Source: Porphyrobacter sp. (GTDB lineage Bacteria > Pseudomonadota > Alphaproteobacteria > Sphingomonadales > Sphingomonadaceae). Taken from it: a stretch of 64,000 bases of DNA. Of this stretch, positions 59,201 to 64,000 are shown piece by piece. Location: assembly GCA_027531395.1 (NCBI GenBank), contig JAPZRO010000004.1:310001-374000 (forward strand), read 5' to 3'. Below the pieces are notes generated by a model. That model was not told the DNA's origin, did not search any database, and saw only the letters and a program-made list of their open reading frames with translations. A program made the translations under genes and the position numbers. How positions within the stretch are numbered: the first letter of the stretch is position 1; each line of letters begins with the position of its first letter.

Positions 59201-59621
59201 GCGTGCGTTCCGCGCCCAGGCCGCGCAGGTTGAGCGTGGCCGCGCCGACCGCGCCGCCGCCGCCGGTCTCGCTGGGCGCGATCGACTGGGCCGAACTGAC
59301 CGAGGCGGACAAGGCAGGAATGGTGCGCAGCGCGTCGGCCACTTCCTGCTCGCCGCGGAAAGAGTCGGCGGTGATGCTGACGACGGGGGAAGGGGAATCG
59401 AGATTGGAGTCGCGGCGCAGGCGCGAGCCGGTGACGACGATGGCTTCTTCGCCCGGGGCTTCGGCGGCGGCGGCGGCGCTGGTAGCGAGCACTTCGGGCT
59501 CGGCCTGGGCGACGGCGTCATCGGCTGCAGTCGCTGCGGCGGGCGAGAAAGCGGCCAGACCGGTCATCAGGGTGGTGGAAAGGAGGGTGCGACGGATCAG
59601 TTTGTTCTTGGAGATGTTCAT
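56253..59621 (-). CDS. TonB-dependent receptor (large)
   Basis: 1122 residues from ATG 59621. A signal peptide (LLSTTLMTGLAAFSPAAATA) precedes an Ala-rich region, the plug domain with EEAIVVTGSRLRRDSNLDSPSPV, TLNLRGLGAERTLVLVNGRR and TGGASAVYGADAVTGVVNFVLDREFEG, and a long barrel ending with VFLGLRWTM. It imports a large substrate across the outer membrane with TonB energy. It is of the TonB-dependent oar-like/glycan-like size class common in sphingomonads; the ligand is unknown. A terminator follows. Confidence 0.95.
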   Translation of the reverse strand: MNISKNKLIRRTLLSTTLMTGLAAFSPAAATAADDAVAQAEPEVLATSAAAAAEAPGEEAIVVTGSRLRRDSNLDSPSPVVSITADSFRGEQEVADALRTIPALSASVSSAQSIAPSETGGGGAVGAATLNLRGLGAERTLVLVNGRRHVAGVAETSVVDINSIPSSLIKQVEVLTGGASAVYGADAVTGVVNFVLDREFEGLELGATGGLSTEGDAGNFDGYIKFGKNFAEGRGNITLVGDYSYDNGLRFGDRAQFRNGNIADDGPNPALRFQRGDLGTNTPNFSNFFNISRGRYPYGFVIPLPGTTRYNQIFPTGTTPTAAEQALIDRALNAPTRAIGSQYGFQITSAGGVIIPADFADPNSDIDRDGRSDCLESFTGFNGLFDYNGFGALGGCYIATANGIEVLDEDGLIAGNFNAFGGEGNIFDNSGYLIPKTERYGINVLADYDISDSLNVYFEGKYFRQETTFGTNQNSFYDLLTVAPDNPFIPDVLRPISDAAGGLFITRDPTDLGPNIDTNISETFRFVGGFKGNLSDEITFDVSGNWGRYDLKAINRNNVLYDRFLAAIDVTRDARGNPVCRSEINPAVRSPATVFGIPTGEFGYLTFVPGQGECRPANLFGVGSISQEAVDFITTTTINTFRTDQLELHALVSGDTSAFFNLPYDSIQFAVGAEYRKEKSRSIFDPLVRGILPVTTVDGTAGQFVGDAPGFNGQGFSQTSLATPPDGFFQNSGGKYDVVELFGELGTTLIEDVPFFDELRLELAGRYSDYSTVGGVFTYAINGFWSPIEDIRVRGTYSRAVRAPNISELFAPPQAAFFRPFDPCDQAEIDALVAAGDPNVQNRINNCRADGIPAGFADPLSARFAGTIAGNPDLREETADTYTVGVVLQPRFIPGLAITADYYHIQIDDAISTVAAQDVVDNCYDSSTFPNDFCNSFTRNRDPSSAQFLGFTSLNLTTINFVRIETAGVDASLSYTTTIGDHRLGLAATASWVDKIDFFFDPTDLSRIDPELGELQRPEWSGRATASYGIGDFNLDYTVTYLGEMALRGVEIETFEAQFGDAGITGETWTHSVTASYNFTDYGMQVFGGVNNISNVKPFITERAYPTSPVGRSVFLGLRWTM

Positions 59622-59624
59622 CAA

Positions 59625-59898
59625 GGCCCCCGGAAAATGGGTTTAATGTTCCTCCCCTGCAATTGACCGTCCCGCGTCTCGCGCGCGGATCCGTCCAAAT
59701 CGTTTGCACACTTCCCCTGAGGTGCATGCCGATAGTTGGAGTGATGTGGCTTTGATGAAAGGCACGCCATGCGCCATTTGACTTATATGGATCGCACTAG
59801 CGCCAGAGCCTTGATTGTAACAAAATCACGCAATCATTCGGCCTTTGATACAAAGGCTTGGCTCTGGTCACAGTTTTTCTACGAGGCATACTTGCGCG
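59625..59898. other. Longest gap: low-GC upstream region with a dyad
   Basis: This 274-base gap lies between the TonB receptor start and the converging end of the small membrane gene. It is lower in GC than the rest. It holds GCCTTTG-ATA-CAAAGGC (59841-59857, perfect 7-bp arms), which may be an operator for the receptor or the end structure of the upstream gene. No clear promoter is seen and I find no gene. Confidence 0.4.
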
Positions 59899-60591
59899 TC
59901 AGGTTGTGCCTGAACAAAGCTCCGCTGCCGAATCTGCGCTCTCCGACTCGGTTGTCGCGGAAGCAAGCGCGGCGCGCAGGGTGCGCTTGAGCAGCCAGGG
60001 TTCGAGCACCCGGCCGACGAGGAACAGCACGAAGAAGATGCCCGCCAGCACATAGGCGGGGGTCGTCTTGAACTTTTCCTTGTCCTTCATCTCGTCCTTT
60101 TTCTTGGACGGATCCTCGGGCTCGGGCGCGCCGAGCATCTTGTCGAGCGGATGGAGCTCCGCCTTGGGTCTCGCCTTGTCGCCTTCCTTGTCCTTGCCCG
60201 CCGCTTTCGCTTCGGCCTGCTCGGCTTCCATCGCGGCCTTTTCCCACGCGTTGGCGACGGTCATGATCTGCGCGAAGGCGAGGAACAGCAGCGGGGCGAG
60301 GAACACCATGAGCAGTGCCTTGCTCTTCACGCTGAATACCAGCTTCGCGGCACCGTCCTGCTGTTGTGCGACGCGGAGGGTGCCGCTCGTGAAGGTGGCG
60401 AGCTTGTCCTGCGCGGCAGGATTGTGCTTCGCATAAGTCAGGGTGTCGCCCTCCACCGCATAGGTGGTGCCGGGCGTCTGGAACAGCGGATCGAGCCGGG
60501 CAAAGGCCTCGGCCGGGGTCAGCGGCTCGTCGAGCGGCACTTCGCCTTCGGCGCGCCAGATCCGTTCGATATAGGGCAGGGCAAGCCTCAT
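59899..60591 (-). CDS. Membrane protein of unknown function
   Basis: 230 residues from ATG 60591. Two transmembrane helices are clear: ALLMVFLAPLLFLAFAQIMTVA (about 94-115) and AYVLAGIFFVLFLVGRVLEPWLL (about 180-202). The loop between is highly charged (EKAAMEAEQAEAKAAGKDKEGDKA, DPSKKKDEMKDKEKFKT). The N-terminal domain (RLALPYIERIWRAEGEVPLDEPLTPAEAFARLDPLF) is cytosolic or periplasmic. I do not recognise the family. It follows the sterol-desaturase-like gene by 28 bases and is probably cotranscribed with it. Confidence 0.7.
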   Translation of the reverse strand: MRLALPYIERIWRAEGEVPLDEPLTPAEAFARLDPLFQTPGTTYAVEGDTLTYAKHNPAAQDKLATFTSGTLRVAQQQDGAAKLVFSVKSKALLMVFLAPLLFLAFAQIMTVANAWEKAAMEAEQAEAKAAGKDKEGDKARPKAELHPLDKMLGAPEPEDPSKKKDEMKDKEKFKTTPAYVLAGIFFVLFLVGRVLEPWLLKRTLRAALASATTESESADSAAELCSGTT

Positions 60592-60619
60592 GCCGTCTGC
60601 TCCGATGCGAGCGTCCGCT

Positions 60620-61627
60620 TCACTCCGCGGGTTCCGGCTGGTGCGCTGCACCGGCAGGGATGGCGAAGCGCCGGTTGAGCCATGCGCGGAAGGTCTTGTA
60701 GCCCTCGGTGAAGGGGTAATGCATGGTCTCGGTGATATCCATCCGGCGACCGCCTTCCATACCGAGCAGCTCGGCCTCGCCATCGACGCAGGTGCCGAAG
60801 ATGCGGTCCCAGATGATCCAGGTGCCCGAGTAATTGCTGCGGGTCGCCTCGTAGTCCTGCGAGTGGTGGACCGAGTGATGCTCCACCGTGTTGAAGATGA
60901 AGCGCCACCAGCGCGGGGTGTTGAAGCGCACGTTGATGTGCTGGTAGGTCGAGACGGCCATCCCGATCGCGCCCGCCAGCAGGAAGGCACGCGGCAGGAA
61001 GTCGAAGAACCCGCCGATCCCCAGCCCGATAAGGAACAGCTCGACCGGGTTGCCAACCGCGCCTTTGTTGATGTTGAGCTGGGTGATGTAGTGGTGCGGC
61101 GCGTGGGTGAGCCACAGCGGGTACCAGTTGTGCATCCCGCGATGCATCCAGTATTGGCCGAAGTCGAAGATCATCGAGATCAGTATCGCCTGCAGCAGCA
61201 GCGGCAGACCGGTGAACCAGCTGAACTTCTCCCAGTCGAAGGCGTTCTGCACCGCCTCGATCATCACGCCGTCGCCGATATAGGCATCGACCATACGCAG
61301 GATCGTGTAGCCGAGACCGACATAGAACAGGTCGGTGGAGAATTCCTTCCAGGTCAGCTGCCAGCTGCGGTAGCGCGGATTGACCCATTCCAGCCCGAGC
61401 AGAAGCACCTTGAAGCCGAGGCCGATGGCAATGCCGATCGAGGCCAGCGCCCATTCGTTGGGGGCGTAGTACCAGAAGGCGATCAGGCCGAAGAGGACGG
61501 CGGGCTGGAAGTACGTGAAGAAGAACTGCTTGAATGGCCCGCCTTCGACCTTGCCGATGTTTTCCCAGCCGACCGTCACCGGCGCGTCAGCCCCGATGAT
61601 CCGCTTACCTACTTGCACTCCGGCCAT
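60620..61627 (-). CDS. Sterol desaturase / fatty acid hydroxylase family membrane enzyme
   Basis: 335 residues from ATG 61627 (a GTG at 61639 is possible). The histidine-box pattern of the di-iron family is HRGMH, HAPHH and HSVHHSQ. Several hydrophobic segments (FFFTYFQPAVLFGLIAFWYYA, LASIGIAIGLGFKVLLLGL, FLIGLGIGGFFDFLP) support an integral membrane protein. Family members hydroxylate or desaturate lipids; the substrate could be a carotenoid, sterol-like or fatty acid, not decided here. GGAG at -10 fits as ribosome site. Confidence 0.93.
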   Translation of the reverse strand: MAGVQVGKRIIGADAPVTVGWENIGKVEGGPFKQFFFTYFQPAVLFGLIAFWYYAPNEWALASIGIAIGLGFKVLLLGLEWVNPRYRSWQLTWKEFSTDLFYVGLGYTILRMVDAYIGDGVMIEAVQNAFDWEKFSWFTGLPLLLQAILISMIFDFGQYWMHRGMHNWYPLWLTHAPHHYITQLNINKGAVGNPVELFLIGLGIGGFFDFLPRAFLLAGAIGMAVSTYQHINVRFNTPRWWRFIFNTVEHHSVHHSQDYEATRSNYSGTWIIWDRIFGTCVDGEAELLGMEGGRRMDITETMHYPFTEGYKTFRAWLNRRFAIPAGAAHQPEPAE

Positions 61628-61811
61628 GGCGCACTCCACTCAGCGTCGTCTGTTAACCCGTCTGCCTCGCCAGAGCCGGTGTTCCGGCCTGCTCGAGACA
61701 ATGATCCCCGCCCGATGCTGTCCTGCCTTCCATGGCAAGCTGGGTCGTCCGGGTAAGTGGCCAAATGACGTAGTGGCGACAGCGCTTCACAGGCGCGTGC
61801 CCCAAGCCGCT

Positions 61812-62738
61812 CTATTCCGAGATCATTCGCACCGCGAGCGCGGTTGCCGCGGCGCGGGTTTCGACGCCGAGCTTGCGGAATACCTGCTCCAGATGCTTGT
61901 TCACGGTGCGCGGGGAGATGCCGAGAATCTCGCTCACGGTGCGGTTGGTCTTGCCGTAGCTGACCCATAGCAGCACCTCGGCCTCGCGCCGGGTGAGGGT
62001 GGTCTGCTTGAGCAGCAGATCGACCTTGGAGGCCTCGCCCACTTCGGTGATCTTGAACAGGATCTCGCCCGAGCGGTCGCTTTCGGCCAGCGCCAGTTCC
62101 AGCTCGATCCCGGCCAGCGACAGCGTGAGCGTGCCCGAATGGCCCGGTTCGGCGAGCGCCATCAGCCGCGTCGGGGCAATTCCTTCGGGCAGGCTTGCGC
62201 TGGCGGCATCCCATGCCGGGTCGATCCGCTGGAACAGGCTCTCGGCCTGCGGGGTGCACCAGATCAGCGACCCCGCGCGGTTCACCGCCACCAGACTGCG
62301 ACCCGCCCGCCCGAGCGCCAGCCGAGAGCGGTAGGAGGCGCGGGCATTGGCGAGATGCACCCGCATCCGCGCCAGCAGCTCGTCCACCACCACCGGCTTG
62401 CGGACATAGTCGACCCCGCCGGTCTGCAGCGCCGCGACCACGTGTTCGGGATCGGTCAGCCCGGTCATGAAGATCACCGGGATATGCGCGGTCGCGTGAT
62501 CGCGCTTGATCGCCTGCGTCGTCTCGAGCCCGCTCATCCCCGGCATCAGCGCGTCCATCAGGATGAGATCGGGCGCGGCCTCGCCCAGCAGTTCGAGCGT
62601 CGCCTCGCCGCTGCGCGCGATCAGCACGTCCATGCCCTCGGCTTCGAGCGTGTCGACGAGGAAGCTCAGCGAATCCGGATTGTCGTCGACCACCAGGATG
62701 CAGTCGCGTGCGCCGGTGTTGCGATCGCGGCCCGTCAT
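61812..62738 (-). CDS. LuxR-type response regulator
   Basis: 308 residues. ATG 62738 overlaps the histidine-kinase stop (ATGA). The receiver domain has DDNPD and the phosphoacceptor Asp in DLILMDALMPG, with Lys in RKPVVVDEL. A middle PAS-like stretch (SLVAVNRAGSLIWCTPQAESLFQRI) follows, and the LuxR helix-turn-helix ends the protein (LTRREAEVLLWVSYGKTNRTVSEILGISPRTVNKHLEQVFRKLGV). It is likely the partner of the kinase upstream. The extra middle domain is unusual for a simple NarL/FixJ regulator. Confidence 0.93.
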   Translation of the reverse strand: MTGRDRNTGARDCILVVDDNPDSLSFLVDTLEAEGMDVLIARSGEATLELLGEAAPDLILMDALMPGMSGLETTQAIKRDHATAHIPVIFMTGLTDPEHVVAALQTGGVDYVRKPVVVDELLARMRVHLANARASYRSRLALGRAGRSLVAVNRAGSLIWCTPQAESLFQRIDPAWDAASASLPEGIAPTRLMALAEPGHSGTLTLSLAGIELELALAESDRSGEILFKITEVGEASKVDLLLKQTTLTRREAEVLLWVSYGKTNRTVSEILGISPRTVNKHLEQVFRKLGVETRAAATALAVRMISE

Positions 62739-64000
62739 TGTTCCCCTCCCGCTGTAGCGAGCGCAGCCAGCGCCTTGAGATCGAAGGCGTCGAGGTGCGA
62801 GCGCATCCGTTCGGCCAGCGCCGCGGTATCCGGCCCCAACGCGGCGAGCGCGTCGATCCGCGCCTCGATCGCGCGCACGTGCCCGATCCGCACCAGCCGC
62901 GCGATTTCGGCAAGGTGCGGCTGGGCCTCGGCGGCAAGCAGCACGGGTAGCGGCGTCCCCTCTCCTGCCGTGCCTCGCGCCTGCGCCCATTCCAGTCCCA
63001 GCGCCTCGCTGATCACGCCGAGCAGGTGGTCGAAGGCGAAGGGCTTGGTGACGAAGCCGTCGGCCGACGGGCCGCCGGGCTGGTCCGGTCCCGAGTCCGG
63101 AAGCTCGCCCGAAAGCATTACGATCCTGAGGGCAGCACCGTGGCGGCGGCGCAGGGTGGCGGCGATCTCCCAGCCGCTGATGCCGGGCATCGACACGTCG
63201 AGCAGCACCAGATCGGGCTGCGCGCTGGCCGCCAGCGCCAGCCCTTCCTCGCCCCCCGCCGCCGTCAGCACGGCAAAGCCGCGCGGTTCCAGCAGAGCGC
63301 GCAGCGCTGCGCGATGGGCCGGGTCGTCGTCGATCAGCAGCAGCCGCCGCTCGCGCCCGAGGTAGAAGCCGGCATCCTCGTGCCCGGGCCAATCGGCCGG
63401 TGGGGAGAGCGGCTGCGACAGCATCAGCCGGACGATGAAGCGCGAGCCTTCGTCCGGCTTGCTCTCGATCCGCAACTCGCCGCCCATGATGTGCACCAGC
63501 GCCTGCGTGATCGCGAGGCCGAGGCCGATCCCGGCGCGCTCGGTTGCAGACCCGCCGCGCTCGAAGGGCAGCAGGATGCGCTCGATATCGGCCGGCGCGA
63601 TGCCGATGCCGCTGTCGGCCACCTCGAAGGTCGCCAGCTCGTTGCGGTAATGCACCTTCAGCGCGACCTCGCCGTGATCGGTGAACTTGATCGCGTTCGA
63701 GAGCAAATTGATCAGCACCTGCCGCAGCCGCTTGGGATCGGTGCGGACATATTCGGGCAGGGTCGGCGGCAGGTCGAGCCGCAGCGCCAGCCCCTTCATC
63801 GCCGCCTGCGGTTCGAACATCGCGGCGACCTGTTCGAGGAAGGCGGGAAAGCGGATCGTGTCGCGCGCCAGCTTCAATGAACCGCTTTCGACCTGCGCGA
63901 TATCGAGCAGGCCCTCGACCAGATTGGAGAGATGCTCGGCGCTGCGGCGGATCACCTTGCCAGCCTGCACCCCGTCACGCCCGTCACCGCGTTCGAGCAG
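62735..64000 (-). CDS. Hybrid sensor histidine kinase, partial
   Basis: The last 421 codons; the gene continues beyond the right edge, so the sensor part and the phospho-His are not visible. Seen: the end of the dimerisation helix (EHLSNLVEGLLDIAQVESG), the catalytic ATPase (NLLSNAIKFTDHG, DSGIGIAPADIE, GIGLGLAITQAL) and a receiver domain (LLIDDDPAH, LVLLDVSMPGISG, KPFAFDHLLG), then a C-terminal helical tail. The order kinase-receiver is a hybrid kinase. It is followed by the LuxR regulator, overlapping its start. Confidence 0.93.
   Translation of the reverse strand: MLERGDGRDGVQAGKVIRRSAEHLSNLVEGLLDIAQVESGSLKLARDTIRFPAFLEQVAAMFEPQAAMKGLALRLDLPPTLPEYVRTDPKRLRQVLINLLSNAIKFTDHGEVALKVHYRNELATFEVADSGIGIAPADIERILLPFERGGSATERAGIGLGLAITQALVHIMGGELRIESKPDEGSRFIVRLMLSQPLSPPADWPGHEDAGFYLGRERRLLLIDDDPAHRAALRALLEPRGFAVLTAAGGEEGLALAASAQPDLVLLDVSMPGISGWEIAATLRRRHGAALRIVMLSGELPDSGPDQPGGPSADGFVTKPFAFDHLLGVISEALGLEWAQARGTAGEGTPLPVLLAAEAQPHLAEIARLVRIGHVRAIEARIDALAALGPDTAALAERMRSHLDAFDLKALAALATAGGEQ

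Noticed and set aside
57675-59666. Long open frame opposite the TonB receptor
   Set aside because: Antisense to the plug and barrel region; composition is a shadow frame.
59769-59990. Possible 73-residue gene in the low-GC gap
   Set aside because: No ribosome site, runs into the end of the opposite gene and lacks protein-like patterns.

Overview
The window is a gene-dense, GC-rich stretch of bacterial chromosome. The gene set and protein sequences point to an alphaproteobacterium, most likely Sphingomonadales and plausibly Erythrobacteraceae. Supporting features are an ATP synthase operon of the alphaproteobacterial type with a truncated epsilon subunit, CobT, a DUF2794 protein, a DUF1153-like protein, the rpmF-plsX-fabH-ihfA-MerR block, and the smc / DsbA-like / DUF721 / mutY block. 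I see no rRNA, tRNA, CRISPR array, insertion sequence or prophage structural genes. No gap between genes exceeds about 275 bases.

Layout. 0-12.5 kb: pepA (3' end), a DUF2256 mini-protein and holC; a lipoprotein; ndk; a sulfotransferase; purM and purN (purN fused to a YjbR domain), divergent from a DUF2066-like protein and hda; cysE; an SDR dehydrogenase; gph; glmU. 12.5-20 kb: a DUF1153-like regulator, a secreted prolyl oligopeptidase and the atpHAGDC operon. 20-31 kb: a membrane-anchored trypsin-like protease with a coupled 44-residue membrane protein; DUF1203 and ada around a perfect parS site; GST, an FeS-type photolyase-related protein and priA; a transaldolase. 31-40 kb: cobT, a lower-GC unknown gene, nitroreductase, cysS, a small membrane protein, and a D-2-hydroxyacid dehydrogenase / TPP enzyme / aldehyde dehydrogenase cluster. 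40-46 kb: a self-cleaving-type S24 repressor with two operators on its promoter, divergent from two small genes; an MBL hydrolase; MAPEG; rpmF-plsX-fabH; ihfA; a MerR regulator. 46-64 kb: smc, two DsbA-like proteins, DUF721/DciA, mutY, a serine hydrolase, nudC, a FrnE-like protein, a large TonB-dependent receptor, a sterol-desaturase-like enzyme, and a LuxR-type response regulator with a hybrid histidine kinase that runs off the right edge.

Most genes are housekeeping. The most interesting signals are regulatory. There is a perfect 16-bp parS palindrome that contains the GTG start codon of ada. A 13-bp perfect hairpin buries the start codon of the DUF2256 gene. Several genes have promoters whose -10 box ends about six bases before the start codon, which predicts leaderless mRNAs; in three of them inverted repeats sit on the promoter. 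The clearest is the S24 repressor, where one 7-bp-arm dyad covers the -35 and a second covers the -10. Apart from motif recognition, functions are assigned from family knowledge recalled without database searches.
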